A model generated the notes under the pieces. That model was not told the DNA's origin. It did no database searches and saw only the letters and a list, made by a program, of their open reading frames with translations. A stretch of 43,194 nucleotides of DNA from an uncultured Eubacteriales bacterium (lineage in GTDB: Bacteria > Bacillota > Clostridia > Christensenellales > Pumilibacteraceae), in assembly GCA_900543755.1 (NCBI GenBank), contig UQSP01000011.1:1-43194 (forward strand), written 5' to 3'. A program made the translations under genes and the position numbers. Shown piece after piece: positions 8,230 through 17,262 of the stretch (positions within the stretch are counted from its first letter, which is position 1; each line of letters begins with the position of its first letter).

Positions 8230-10167
8230 TTACTTTACGTTTACCTCTATCCCCTTTTCTTTCAGCGTATTTATCAGCGCATCCGTATCGAAATAACGGA
8301 AGGCGCCAAAAAGAACGTATGAATCGACGTCGCACGCGTCATAGTCGCGCGTTTTCACGATTTTTCGGTAGGAGAATAACTCGTCGCGATTTTTGAAAAG
8401 CGTGACTTTTTCGTCTTTTCCGCAAAGCGTCAGCGCGCTTAAAACGGTCATGACTTCTTTCCCCAATGCCGCAATCTCGGTATTCTGCGCGGGAAAATCG
8501 TTTCTGATTAGGTTAATAAAATTTACCGCCTCGTATATCCTGACCGCCATGAGAGAGTCGCCCCGCCATAGCGCCAGATTGTTGTATTCGAACTTAGTAC
8601 CGTAGCAGCCGCAGTAATCGTAGCCCGAACCTATATCGTCGGGGGCGGTTTTGCCGCTTAAACAGCCGTCGAAAACAATCGCTCGCTTGTTTTCCTTTAA
8701 CGCCTTATCCGCTAAATCCGCGAATTTATCCGCATCGCAGGAGCCCGCTTCCGAAAAAATCAGCACGTTTGCACAAGGCGAACCCGAAGCGCGTTCGTAG
8801 ACCGACGCGTGATTCAAAAGCTTGTCGCAGGACAGCCAGATATATGACCTTCGTCTTATTCCGTCCGAGGTAACCTCGCCCGCGATTTTTTTTACGGGAA
8901 GCAAGGGCTTGCGGCAAAAATAAACGCTTTTTCTTAAAAACGCTTCCGCCTTATCTAAGGAATATTTCTCGGGTTCGAACATTGCGGCCGCGTCGCAGGG
9001 ATACAGCGAACTAAGGTTTGACATCAATCCGCCTAAGCAATATGTTTCTTCTTCCGTCGGCGGCGTGACATGGACTTCATTGCCTTTAAGGCTCTCTGCG
9101 CCCAGCGCACCGGAGAAAAAATCCGCTGCCTTTGCCGCAAAACCCGGCGCATAGGAATGGGATACGTCCTCAGTGTAAAGCTCGGGCATTTTTCCGCCCG
9201 CCGCGGCTATCGTTTTTTCCGCTTCCTCAAACGTGCGGTAAAGCCCCTCTATGACGAAGAAATCCATCTTCGCCCCCAGTATAAGAACGTCTTTATCGAA
9301 TGCGGCAAGCAGGAAATCGGCGTAATCGAAGCCGCAGCGCAAAAGCCCGGGATAAATCTGCTCTCCGTCCTGCGCCTGAAGGCCTGCGTTAAACTCCTCC
9401 CAGCCCGTAAGATAACAGCACGGTGCGTAAGCGGTTACGAAATCGGGTCTTAAAAGCATGGTAATCGCGGTCTGAGTTCCGCCTCCGCTGCAACCCGTCA
9501 TGCCCAACCTTTTGCCATCCACTTCGGGAATAGAACGCAAAGCTTTAAACGCGGCAAAGATGTCCGCGATAAAACACTTTGCAACCGTTGCTCCCTGAAG
9601 CAAAAACTGTACGTTTGCGTGGGAATGGGCAAACACTCCCCACTCCACGGTTTCCTTCCCCGTCTTTTCGTCGTAAAATCCCAGCCTTTCGCCTTGGTCC
9701 GACGGGTCGAAAATAAAGGCCGCTATTCCCTTTTTGACCAGCGACACGCATACGTTTATATACGCCTGCGCCCCCTTGCCCTTTCGGTTGTGACCGCACG
9801 CAACTACTACGCCGGGTACCGGTTTGTCGGATTTGGGTAAATACAGGTTTGCCGTGACGAACATTCCGCTTATGCTTTCGAAAATTACTTTTTTTAATAA
9901 ATAACCGCCCTTGTCAATAACGGAAACTATTTCGGCGTCCGAATCCGCTATTTCGGGCATACCGCCCACGGAACGCAAAAATTCGGCTTTTATTTTTTTG
10001 CACCTTTTTTCCAACGCCTCGCGGCTTTTTATTCGCCTTCGCGCCCTTTTTCCTTTCTCGCACAACCTGACGCAAGAGGAAAAAAGCCCCTCGTAAAGTC
10101 GCGCCCCCGAAGAATAGAACCATCTGAAATTTTCATTTTCAAGCTTTTCGTAATCCGTTTTCTCCAT
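8230..10167 (-). CDS. Alpha/beta-hydrolase, acetylxylan-esterase-like
   Basis: 645 residues from the ATG at 10167. A TTG 30 nt further upstream is also in frame, but the ATG is better placed behind AAGGAAAGAAGAG. The middle shows an alpha/beta-hydrolase fold: VPGVVVACGHNRKGKG near residue 120, FDPSDQGERLG near 155, the nucleophile elbow GCSGGG with Ser at about 227, and a candidate catalytic His in DVSHSY near 335. This arrangement is seen in acetylxylan-esterase or dienelactone-hydrolase-like proteins acting on esterified carbohydrates. The roughly 280-residue C-terminal part has no motif I recognise. No signal peptide is visible, so a cytoplasmic enzyme is expected. The substrate is unknown. 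It is likely transcribed alone, preceded by a long intergenic region. Confidence 0.8.
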   Translation of the reverse strand: MEKTDYEKLENENFRWFYSSGARLYEGLFSSCVRLCEKGKRARRRIKSREALEKRCKKIKAEFLRSVGGMPEIADSDAEIVSVIDKGGYLLKKVIFESISGMFVTANLYLPKSDKPVPGVVVACGHNRKGKGAQAYINVCVSLVKKGIAAFIFDPSDQGERLGFYDEKTGKETVEWGVFAHSHANVQFLLQGATVAKCFIADIFAAFKALRSIPEVDGKRLGMTGCSGGGTQTAITMLLRPDFVTAYAPCCYLTGWEEFNAGLQAQDGEQIYPGLLRCGFDYADFLLAAFDKDVLILGAKMDFFVIEGLYRTFEEAEKTIAAAGGKMPELYTEDVSHSYAPGFAAKAADFFSGALGAESLKGNEVHVTPPTEEETYCLGGLMSNLSSLYPCDAAAMFEPEKYSLDKAEAFLRKSVYFCRKPLLPVKKIAGEVTSDGIRRRSYIWLSCDKLLNHASVYERASGSPCANVLIFSEAGSCDADKFADLADKALKENKRAIVFDGCLSGKTAPDDIGSGYDYCGCYGTKFEYNNLALWRGDSLMAVRIYEAVNFINLIRNDFPAQNTEIAALGKEVMTVLSALTLCGKDEKVTLFKNRDELFSYRKIVKTRDYDACDVDSYVLFGAFRYFDTDALINTLKEKGIEVNVK

Positions 10168-10658
10168 TGCTCTTCTTTCCTTCTTCTTGCTGCCCAATTA
10201 ACCCAACACGCATTAAAATTGCTTGGAAACCGTAAATACCGTTTTGTGTGCGTTCTTTAAACAGCCCGATATTTTTATCAATCACCATAATCAAAAAAAC
10301 GCTGTCCTGTTTTGTATAAGCCCGATGACTGCATTTTGTTTAAACTACTTAAAAATTGCGCGTTATCTTAACGCATCGGTTTTTCTTAGCATTATTTGGC
10401 CTTCACGATAATCAACTTACGCTTCAGTTATCCATTACTTCGTTTACCACTCTTATCGGCTGTCCCTTCTCGTCGGGCATTACTTACGCGTGTTGCCCTT
10501 CGCGCGATAATTTTTTCACGGTTATTTTCCTCTTGTCAATTATTCCATTGCGTCTCTTCTTACTTGCATCGGATATACGGCACAGCAGATATTTACTTAA
10601 TTAAAAATAATGTTAAAAAGTCGGAGTCAGAAAAATGTAAACGTTTACACCGAAGATT
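10168..10658. other. Gene-poor intergenic region
   Basis: No convincing gene. The plus-strand open frames here lack ribosome sites and recognisable motifs. On the minus strand, between about 10440 and 10540, a coding-like stretch (for example VKKLSREGQHA, stop, VMPDEKGQPIRVVNEV) is broken by stops and could be a remnant of a lost gene. The only sharp element is a perfect palindrome at 10636-10649. Confidence 0.4.
10636..10649. promoter_or_regulatory. cre-like palindrome TGTAAACGTTTACA
   Basis: A perfect 14-bp palindrome that fits the catabolite-responsive element pattern TGWNANCGNTNWCA bound by CcpA and by some other LacI-family repressors. It lies about 470 bp upstream of the hydrolase gene and just past the ferredoxin terminator. 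Confidence 0.45.
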
Positions 10659-10683
10659 AAATAAAAACGGCCTGACTTGGCCG
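10659..10683 (-). terminator. Intrinsic terminator downstream of ferredoxin gene
   Basis: On the minus strand CGGCC, a 6-nt loop and GGCCG (10683-10668) are followed by TTTTTATTT. This fits the end of the ferredoxin transcript. Confidence 0.7.
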
Positions 10684-10760
10684 GAAATAAACTGTCATAT
10701 GAATTTAATCGGCATAAAAACGAAAATCTTTTTAACAAAAACGCCGCGGAAATAGCCGAA

Positions 10761-10785
10761 CGGGCACGGAGTAAATCCGTGCCCG
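10761..10785 (-). other. Strong 10-bp hairpin 3' of ferredoxin gene
   Basis: CGGGCACGGA (10761-10770) and TCCGTGCCCG (10776-10785) form a perfect 10-bp stem with a 5-nt loop, 16 bases after the ferredoxin stop codon. It lacks an immediate T-tract, so it may protect the mRNA 3' end or act together with the terminator about 80 nt further on. Confidence 0.6.
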
Positions 10786-10801
10786 CCCGTGGTTTACGTT
10801 T

Positions 10802-10972
10802 TTACTTTTCCGAAATAGCACCCACGGGGCACTGAGCTGCGCACGCGCCGCAATCGATGCATTCGTCGGGATTGATTTCGTACTTACCGTCACCCATGCT
10901 GATGGCGTTTACGGGGCACTGAGCCTCGCAAGAACCGCAAGCGATACATTCGTCAGAAATCTGATGTGCCAT
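10802..10972 (-). CDS. Ferredoxin, 2[4Fe-4S] clostridial type
   Basis: A 56-residue protein with two cluster motifs, CIACGSCEAQCP (residues 9-20) and CIDCGACAAQCP (38-49). Each has the CxxCxxCxxxCP spacing that binds a [4Fe-4S] cluster. Such ferredoxins are low-potential electron carriers in anaerobes, serving partners such as pyruvate:ferredoxin oxidoreductase, hydrogenase and radical-SAM enzymes. Full length equals that of classical clostridial ferredoxins, and the two halves reflect the known internal duplication. AAGGAGAG precedes the ATG. It is monocistronic, with its own promoter (11011-11039) upstream and a hairpin plus terminator downstream. Identification is firm. Confidence 0.96.
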   Translation of the reverse strand: MAHQISDECIACGSCEAQCPVNAISMGDGKYEINPDECIDCGACAAQCPVGAISEK

Positions 10973-11010
10973 GACAATACTCTCCTTATATAAGATTATC
11001 CTGTGGTTTT

Positions 11011-11039
11011 ATTATATCATCAAAGGTTATATTTGTCTA
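11011..11039 (-). promoter_or_regulatory. SigA promoter of ferredoxin gene
   Basis: TAGACA (11034-11039) and TATAAT (11011-11016) on the minus strand, separated by 17 bp, in the 78-bp gap between ricT and the ferredoxin gene. Confidence 0.75.
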
Positions 11040-11050
11040 TACTTTTAACG

Positions 11051-11935
11051 TTAATCGAGCAAATTTTTTAATTCTTCGTCCGTTTCTTCCGCCTTGACGT
11101 CGTCGCTTGCCGAGCCCTTTCCCTTTGAAACGATGTCGCCGATTGCCACGTCCGCAAACTCGATTTTACCCGACTCTTTGTCCTCGAACTTGACGCGCAC
11201 GGTTTCCTTAAGCTGATTGAGCGCGGTAACGGTGCCTTTGCGGTTATCCTTGAGAACTACGGCAGACCCCGTCTTGGGCATTTTTTTGTTTGTTTCGGCA
11301 TAATGAGCGTTTTCGTAACTCAAGCAGCACATAAGCCTGCCGCAAAGTCCGCTTATTTTGGTGGGATTGAGAGATAAATTCTGGTTTTTCGCCATTTTTA
11401 TCGTGACGTGCGCATACTCCGACATATGGTCGGAGCAGCAGCAAGCCCTGCCGCAGGGCGCAATTCCGCCCAGCATTTTACACTCGTCGCGCGCGCCTAT
11501 CTGACGGAGCTCGATGCGGATATGAAAAGCGGAAGCAAGCTCTTTTACAAGGTCGCGGAAATCCACTCTTCCGTCGGCGGTGAAGTAAATCACGAGTTTA
11601 GAGCCGTCGAAAGTGTATTCCGCGTCCACAAGCTTCATGTCAAGGCCGCTTTTTTCGATTTTTTCGGCGGCGATGCGCATGGTTTGCGGGCGCTTTTCTT
11701 CCGCTTCCTTTACCTTGGCGTCGTCTGCGGGCGTTGCCAGCCGCACGATGGGCTTAAGGGGCTGCACCACGTCGTTGTCGCCAACGACCGTTGGCATCAT
11801 GGAAACGGTGCCGTATTCCAATCCGCGGGCGGTTTCGACGACCACTCCTCCGCCCTCGCGGTAATCGTATTCGCCCGCTTCGAAATAATACACTTTAGGC
11901 GAGCGTTTGAATTTTATTCCTACTACCTTCGGCAT
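11051..11935 (-). CDS. ricT: RicT/YaaT, PSP1-domain protein
   Basis: 294 residues of the PSP1 family. The N-terminal part starts PKVVGIKFKRSPKVYYF, and the centre holds the conserved cysteine-rich stretch with CGRACCCSDH near residue 165 and SGLCGRLMCCLSYE near 200. In Bacillus subtilis RicT works with RicA and RicF as an Fe-S-containing complex that stimulates Spo0A phosphorylation and RNase Y-dependent mRNA maturation. The cysteines needed for cluster binding are all visible. It is the last gene of the operon, overlapping holB by 13 bp, the same order as in Bacillus (tmk, holB, yaaT). The C-terminal tail is acidic. Confidence 0.93.
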   Translation of the reverse strand: MPKVVGIKFKRSPKVYYFEAGEYDYREGGGVVVETARGLEYGTVSMMPTVVGDNDVVQPLKPIVRLATPADDAKVKEAEEKRPQTMRIAAEKIEKSGLDMKLVDAEYTFDGSKLVIYFTADGRVDFRDLVKELASAFHIRIELRQIGARDECKMLGGIAPCGRACCCSDHMSEYAHVTIKMAKNQNLSLNPTKISGLCGRLMCCLSYENAHYAETNKKMPKTGSAVVLKDNRKGTVTALNQLKETVRVKFEDKESGKIEFADVAIGDIVSKGKGSASDDVKAEETDEELKNLLD

Positions 11936-12885
11936 TTTGCCTTGACCTCCAACAATGAAAAAAGTAATTCGTCCAATACCGACTGCGGATTGCCGTTAAG
12001 CTTAAGCCGCCGTCTTGCGTGGGCTAAATGCGGCATAATCCTTAAAACCGTGTCGCAGTCGTATTCGTTTGATATCGTTATTATGTCCCTTACCGCGTTT
12101 TTGAATTTAAGCCCTTCCCTTACGCCCTCGGACGCCGCCATGCAGTCCGCAAGCACCAGTTCCGTAACGTCGATAAAGTCAGCTAAATTATCTTTCAAAG
12201 CCGATATCCTTGCGGAAAACCTCAGGACTTCGCGGCTGGTTTTCATGTTTTTAAGCATATCCAGCGTAAGCGCGAAAATTTCCTTGTACTTAGGTTCGGC
12301 CAAAACCTTTTCGCCTTTAAAAAGATATCCTTGCGACAGCGCCGCCGCGAGATAAACAGCCGTTTCGTCGCCTGAAATCCCGCTGAGGTATTCGGTAACG
12401 GCGCTTTCCGTAAGCGGCTTTACGTCCACTCGCTTTACGCGCGAGAGTACCGTGGGCAGCAGCGACTCGGCACTCATGCACTTTAGCAGGATTATCACGC
12501 TTGAGGGCGGCTCCTCCAGAATCTTGAGAAGCTTGTTCTGACAGGTTTCGTTCATCGTGTCGCATTTGTCGATGACGTAATATTTCCTGTCAAGCTCGGT
12601 AGGCGTAAAGTAGACGGTTTCGGTAAGCTCCTCCACGTCGGAAGTAAGCACTTTGTCGCCGTGCGGCAAACGCATTATGTCCGCACTAAGCGTTTTTACG
12701 CGCGAAACCGATTCTTTATCCGCGTTGCCGAAAACGCAAAGCGAAAGAAAAAGGTCGCACAGCGCGTCCGCCATTCCGCCGTCGGGCGACACGATAAGGT
12801 AGGCGTGCATGACGCGGTTAAGCCTGACGTCGGCGGCCATAAGCGCGTATTCCGCGCTGTTTTTCATGACGAAATATCTGTCCAT
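11923..12885 (-). CDS. holB: DNA polymerase III subunit delta'
   Basis: 320 residues with the AAA+ clamp-loader layout. The N-terminal region contains RVMHAYLIVSPDGG, the degenerate Walker A area. Next come YYVIDKCDTMNETCQNKLLKILEEPPSS (shown in part: residues near 105-130), the sensor and SRC-like region near TVLSRVKRVDV, and a helical C-terminal domain. Delta' is the stator of the clamp loader and normally does not hydrolyse ATP, consistent with the imperfect P-loop. It starts 3 nt after the tmk stop and overlaps ricT. The in-frame ATG six codons downstream is an alternative start. Context and motifs agree. Confidence 0.9.
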   Translation of the reverse strand: MDRYFVMKNSAEYALMAADVRLNRVMHAYLIVSPDGGMADALCDLFLSLCVFGNADKESVSRVKTLSADIMRLPHGDKVLTSDVEELTETVYFTPTELDRKYYVIDKCDTMNETCQNKLLKILEEPPSSVIILLKCMSAESLLPTVLSRVKRVDVKPLTESAVTEYLSGISGDETAVYLAAALSQGYLFKGEKVLAEPKYKEIFALTLDMLKNMKTSREVLRFSARISALKDNLADFIDVTELVLADCMAASEGVREGLKFKNAVRDIITISNEYDCDTVLRIMPHLAHARRRLKLNGNPQSVLDELLFSLLEVKAKCRR

Positions 12886-12888
12886 CGG

Positions 12889-13515
12889 TCAGCCGATAAT
12901 CCCTCTTTTTTTCATTTCCGCCAGCACCGAATCAAGCACTTGTTCGCGCGGGCGCGACGCGTCTACGGCAACAACCCTTTCGCTGTCTGAACGCGCTATG
13001 TCGCAGAATCCTTCGTATACGCGCTTATGGAATCCGAGATTTTCCTTTTCCAACCGGTCGGATTGGTCCGCGCCGCCCTTACGCAAAAAGCCCTTTTCGG
13101 GGCTGAGGTCCAGAAATACCGTAAGGTCGATTTTCTGGTTTTGCTGCGCTATCTCGTTAAGCGTGCGGCAAAGCGATTTACTAAGTCCGCGTGCATACCC
13201 CTGATACGCAAGGGTACTGTCGGAATAGCGGTCGCAAACCACGATTTTGCCTGCCTTAAGCGCAGGCTTTATAAGCTCCTCGGTGTGCTGGGCGCGCGCA
13301 GCAGCGTAAAGCAGAAGTTCGGTAACGGGAGTGATTTGAGAGTTGGCGGCGTCCAGGATTACGGCGCGGATTTTTTCCGCAACCGCGGTTCCTCCCGGCT
13401 CGCGCGTGAAAACCGCGTCGGTGTTCGTCGCGGCGAAATATTTTTTAAGTCCCTCGATAAGCGTGGATTTGCCCACGCCCTCGCAGCCTTCGATGGTGAC
13501 GAATTTACCCGCCAT
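12889..13515 (-). CDS. tmk: Thymidylate kinase
   Basis: 208 residues, the usual family length. The P-loop EGCEGVGKST lies near residues 9-18, the DRY-like motif CDRYSDSTLAYQG near 93, and FTREPGGT near 37. The enzyme phosphorylates dTMP to dTDP in dTTP synthesis. GAGGCTGAAG precedes the ATG. It is 5 nt downstream of the decarboxylase-like gene and 3 nt upstream of holB, a conserved Firmicutes arrangement linking nucleotide supply with the replisome. Confidence 0.97.
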   Translation of the reverse strand: MAGKFVTIEGCEGVGKSTLIEGLKKYFAATNTDAVFTREPGGTAVAEKIRAVILDAANSQITPVTELLLYAAARAQHTEELIKPALKAGKIVVCDRYSDSTLAYQGYARGLSKSLCRTLNEIAQQNQKIDLTVFLDLSPEKGFLRKGGADQSDRLEKENLGFHKRVYEGFCDIARSDSERVVAVDASRPREQVLDSVLAEMKKRGIIG

Positions 13516-13520
13516 AAACT

Positions 13521-14630
13521 TCAGCCTCTTTTCAACAGAATTTCTTTAAGCGCCGTACCTAGCGCGTCTACGTTTTCGACGCCGTCGGACAGCGTGACTA
13601 TAAACACGCAGTAACCGCCGTAATAAGTTTCGGGCATTATGCGTTTTGTTGTCAGTTTATAAAAAAGTTCTTCACCCGTGCAGCCGTAATCCGCGGCGCA
13701 AACGACTATTCTCAACGGGTCGTCGTTTTTTAAACACGCGACGCTGTTTTTTAAATCAAGACAGCTTTTATAAAGCGCGTCGTACTTTTTTGCGTTTTGC
13801 CGCTCGTACTCTATGGCGTTTTCCACCGAAAACAGCAACGGATAGGACGGACTGGTCGTACTAAGAAGGTCCAGCGCGCCGTCAAACGCGGACGATAAAG
13901 ACTGATTATTGCAGACGCCTATCGCGCTTTGAGTATAAGCCCTTAGCGTTTTGTGCGCGCTTAAAACCGCCATATCCGCGATTTTTTCCGCGCCCAAAGG
14001 AAAAATATCGGGACGCGAGGCGAAATGAGCGCCGTGCGCGCAATCGGCAATCAAAATCTTACCCGCGCGGTCGCACACGCTTTTTATTTCCTTTACGGGC
14101 GCGCATCTTCCGAAATAATCGGGGGAAGTGACAATCGCCGCATTGACGGAGGGATAAAGCGCAAGAGCCTTTTCGTAATCTTCGGGCTTGGGAACGGCGG
14201 GAAGTCCGTCCTTTTCGCCCGTATCGAAAGTAAACAGGTTTCTTTTGGCAAGCCGCGCGCCCTTAAACGCGGAAACGTGAGTAAACAAAGGCGCAATAAG
14301 GTCGCAGTCCGCCGCCATGACGGCAGCTTTAACGCCCATGCTTGCGCCGCCTTCGAGAAGTCTTGCGTTTTTTACGCCGTAATGACGCGCCGCTTTTAAG
14401 CAGGCGTTTTCCACCGAAAAAGCGGGAAACATTTTGCCGCCGTCGTATTCGGTAACGTCTTTCCCGTCCAGCTTACCCTTGTGCCCGGGAGTGGAAAATA
14501 ACAGAAAGTCTTTGTATTTTTCCGCTTCTTTTTCGATGCTGAAACGGCAGTCGGGATTAGTCCCGCCCTGCTTTAAGCAGCCGTCGTTTATGGGGCACAA
14601 TCCGCCGAAAGAAGATTTGACGTCGTTCAT
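13521..14630 (-). CDS. Orn/Lys/Arg decarboxylase-family PLP enzyme (YaaO-like)
   Basis: 369 residues with the group III PLP decarboxylase core: FSTPGHKGK near 45-53, ADCAHGAH near 195-202 (cofactor-binding Asp), and SAHKTL with the Schiff-base Lys at about 227. In Bacillus the homologous yaaO sits immediately upstream of tmk, as here. Family members decarboxylate arginine, lysine or ornithine to polyamine precursors, but many YaaO-type proteins have unproven substrates. It is shorter than the roughly 480-residue Bacillus form, so most of the C-terminal domain is missing or reduced. Its ATG overlaps the stop of the preceding gene (ATGA), implying translational coupling. Confidence 0.88.
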   Translation of the reverse strand: MNDVKSSFGGLCPINDGCLKQGGTNPDCRFSIEKEAEKYKDFLLFSTPGHKGKLDGKDVTEYDGGKMFPAFSVENACLKAARHYGVKNARLLEGGASMGVKAAVMAADCDLIAPLFTHVSAFKGARLAKRNLFTFDTGEKDGLPAVPKPEDYEKALALYPSVNAAIVTSPDYFGRCAPVKEIKSVCDRAGKILIADCAHGAHFASRPDIFPLGAEKIADMAVLSAHKTLRAYTQSAIGVCNNQSLSSAFDGALDLLSTTSPSYPLLFSVENAIEYERQNAKKYDALYKSCLDLKNSVACLKNDDPLRIVVCAADYGCTGEELFYKLTTKRIMPETYYGGYCVFIVTLSDGVENVDALGTALKEILLKRG

Positions 14631-15361
14631 AAAGCGTATTTTTCAAGGAAGAACCTTACAAATCTGTACGCCTGAGTAAGGTCATGATATTCTTCTTTTT
14701 TGCCCTTGTCGCCTATTTTAACGCTGTTTTTGTCCAGAACGATATAAAACTCGGTATCGTAAGCCTTAAGCTCTTCCTCCGTAAGGTCGGGGTTAAGCAG
14801 GGAAACGTCAAACACGAAAGGCGGATTTTCCACTGTTATTTTTTTAAGGTTGTCCACGCGTATTCCGAAAATTTTGCCTTCCGCACTCGGGTCGACGTAC
14901 TCGGGGTCGCGGTCGGCGGAAGAATAGACGTAATAGTCAAGACTGTCTTTAAGCTCCTCGGGAACGCAGGCGGCAAGCACCTCCTCGTCCATTTCCAGAA
15001 ACCAATTCGCGTAAACCTCCATCTCCGACTTTCTGATAATCAGCACGTCGGACGTAAAGCCCGCGGTAGTAAAAAGTTGTTGGTAGTACTCGCCCACGGG
15101 CGACTGATAGGAAACCGTAGCCTCGCGTATGATGTCGTCGCCCTCGGCGCGGATTGTATCGAGATAGTCGTTGCTTAAAGAGGATTCGTTGTTATAGTAG
15201 CAGGAAAAAAAGACCTCCAGCCGCTCGAAATCGCGCGTGATGTTTATCTGCATGAATATCATGTACATCACGAAAGCGGACAAAACAATCACCAGCAGAT
15301 ATTTAAGCCAGTCGTACTCGAAGTGAAGCGCTATTCTTTTTTTCGTAACCTTATTATCCAT
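14627..15361 (-). CDS. Unknown single-pass membrane protein, first gene of the tmk operon
   Basis: 244 residues of no recognised family. A short basic N-terminus precedes one transmembrane helix at about 18-40 (YLLVIVLSAFVMYMIFMQ). The rest is a soluble, acidic and aromatic-rich domain, probably extracytoplasmic. It shares a 4-bp ATGA overlap with the decarboxylase-like gene and so appears to be part of the tmk-holB-ricT operon. The ribosome site is poor. The role is unknown. Confidence 0.75.
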   Translation of the reverse strand: MDNKVTKKRIALHFEYDWLKYLLVIVLSAFVMYMIFMQINITRDFERLEVFFSCYYNNESSLSNDYLDTIRAEGDDIIREATVSYQSPVGEYYQQLFTTAGFTSDVLIIRKSEMEVYANWFLEMDEEVLAACVPEELKDSLDYYVYSSADRDPEYVDPSAEGKIFGIRVDNLKKITVENPPFVFDVSLLNPDLTEEELKAYDTEFYIVLDKNSVKIGDKGKKEEYHDLTQAYRFVRFFLEKYAL

Positions 15362-15676
15362 TCTCTTATAACGTAACCTTTTTTTGTCGCTTTACTTAAA
15401 AATTTTCGCCTTGCGGACTTTTAAGATAACGTAATCGTTCTTCTTTATCGCGAAAAAAACACGCTTTTTTCTTTACAGTCTTATTTTTAACCGGTTTTCT
15501 TTTTCCGTTCTGATTAAGCGCGGATTAACAGTTTTTTACGCTGTCAGTCGGCTGTCAACTTGTTTTTAACGCGTTTACTATCGGTTTTTGTGTTAAAGCG
15601 TTACAAAAAAACCAATCCGTTTTTTCCGTTTTAGTCCGCTTCTGATGATTGCGAATGACGTGTTGCGCGTTTACGG
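15362..15676. other. Intergenic region between lysS and the tmk operon
   Basis: About 315 bp without a gene. On the minus strand a TTGACA is present near 15558 but no matching -10 box is at the right distance. The tmk operon promoter is presumably here but I cannot place it. No clear terminator was found for lysS. Confidence 0.4.
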
Positions 15677-17170
15677 TTATTTTTTGGGTTTCATCGTGGG
15701 GAAAAGAATGACGTCGCGTATGGACGCGCTGTCCGTAAGCAACATGATAAGTCTGTCGATGCCTACGCCCAATCCGCCCGTGGGAGGCAGGCCGTACTCG
15801 AGCGCGGTGACGAAATCGTCGTCCGTCATCTGTGCCTCATCGTCGCCCTTTTTGCGCAGTGCCGCCTGTTTTTCAAAACGCTCGCGCTGGTCCACGGGGT
15901 CGTTAAGCTCGCTGTACGCATTGCCCATTTCGCGCGCGTAGATAAAGAACTCGAACCTGTAAGTAAGGCGCGGGTCGTCGTTTTTGCGTTTTGTAAGCGG
16001 ACTTTCCTCGACGGGGTAATCGGTGATAAACACGGGACCGACAAGCTGCGACTCCACTTTCTGGTCAAAGGTGGCGTAAACGATGTTGCCCCAGGCTTTC
16101 TTTTTGTCGTCTATCTCCACGCCCAGCTCAAGCGCGGCTTTAAGCGCCTCCTCTGCGGTCATTTTGTCGTAGTCCACGCCCGTGTAGCGCTTAATCGCCT
16201 CCAGCATGGTAAGACGCTGCCAGGGGAAAGAAAGGTCGATTTCCGTACCCTGATAGGTTATTTTATTGCCTTTGCCCGCGGCTTTAAGCGCGGCGGCGTA
16301 AATTTCCTCGGTAATGTCCATCATGTCGTTGTAATCGGCGTAAGCCTCATAAAGCTCCATCATGGTGAACTCGGGATTGTGTTTTACGTCCATGCCCTCG
16401 TTGCGGAACATTTTGCCTATTTCGTACACTTTGTCGAAGCCGCCGACAATAAGTCTTTTAAGATAAAGCTCGGGCGCGATGCGCATATACATATCAAGGT
16501 CGAGAGTATTGTGATGCGTGATGAAAGGACGCGCGTTTGCGCCGCCCGCAATCGTATTGAGGACGGGGGTTTCCACCTCCACGAATCCTTTGGAGTCAAG
16601 AAGGTCGCGAATCGCCTTTATGATACGCGAGCGCATGACGAAAGCGTCTTTTACCGACGGGTTTGCGATAAGGTCGACGTAACGCTGACGGTACCTTAAG
16701 TCGTTGTCCTTAAGTCCGTGCCATTTTTCGGGAAGAGGCAGCAGCGATTTAGTCAACAGCACCATTTTTTCCGCGGAAACGGATATTTCGCCCTTGTGAG
16801 TCATGAAAACCGTACCTTCGACGCCGAAAATATCGCCGATGTCCGCTTTCTTCCACTCCTCGTATGCGTCCGCGCCCACGTTGTCTATCTTGACGTAAAT
16901 CTGAATCTGTCCCTTAGCGTCGAGAATATGCGCAAAACTCGCCTTGCCCATCATTCTGCGGGAAAGAACCCTGCCCGCAATAGCGACGCGCTTACCCTCG
17001 AACGCGGCAAAGTCCGCCGTAATCGCAGCAGAATCGGCAGTGCGCTCGAATTTAGTACGGGCAAAAGGATTTTTACCCTCGGCGACGAGATTTTTAAGTT
17101 TTTCGCGGCGGATGCGAACCTGTTCGCCGTACTCCGCCTCGTCCATAAGCTTTTCTTCGTTGTTGTCCAT
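15677..17170 (-). CDS. lysS: Lysine--tRNA ligase, class II
   Basis: 497 residues, standard length. An N-terminal OB-fold anticodon-binding domain (about 60-170, with VAIAGRVLSRR and KASFAHI) precedes the class II catalytic domain. Motif 2 is seen as YEIGKMFRNEGMD and HNPEFTMMELYEAY, and motif 3 as GLGVGIDRLIMLL. It charges tRNA-Lys with lysine using ATP. AGAGGG precedes the ATG. It lies 92 bp after greA on the same strand with no promoter visible between them, so greA-lysS cotranscription is likely, an order also common in other Firmicutes. Confidence 0.97.
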   Translation of the reverse strand: MDNNEEKLMDEAEYGEQVRIRREKLKNLVAEGKNPFARTKFERTADSAAITADFAAFEGKRVAIAGRVLSRRMMGKASFAHILDAKGQIQIYVKIDNVGADAYEEWKKADIGDIFGVEGTVFMTHKGEISVSAEKMVLLTKSLLPLPEKWHGLKDNDLRYRQRYVDLIANPSVKDAFVMRSRIIKAIRDLLDSKGFVEVETPVLNTIAGGANARPFITHHNTLDLDMYMRIAPELYLKRLIVGGFDKVYEIGKMFRNEGMDVKHNPEFTMMELYEAYADYNDMMDITEEIYAAALKAAGKGNKITYQGTEIDLSFPWQRLTMLEAIKRYTGVDYDKMTAEEALKAALELGVEIDDKKKAWGNIVYATFDQKVESQLVGPVFITDYPVEESPLTKRKNDDPRLTYRFEFFIYAREMGNAYSELNDPVDQRERFEKQAALRKKGDDEAQMTDDDFVTALEYGLPPTGGLGVGIDRLIMLLTDSASIRDVILFPTMKPKK

Positions 17171-17262
17171 AAAACCCTCTTTAAGTAAAATTGTCGTTTT
17201 AAAGCTTGTCCCTTTTCAGCGGACCGATTAATTAAAATGCGGCCCTCAGGCGCGGCAAAACT

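Noticed and set aside
10223..10755. Three plus-strand frames of 62-119 residues
   Set aside because: No ribosome sites, no motifs, and one runs through the ferredoxin terminator hairpin.
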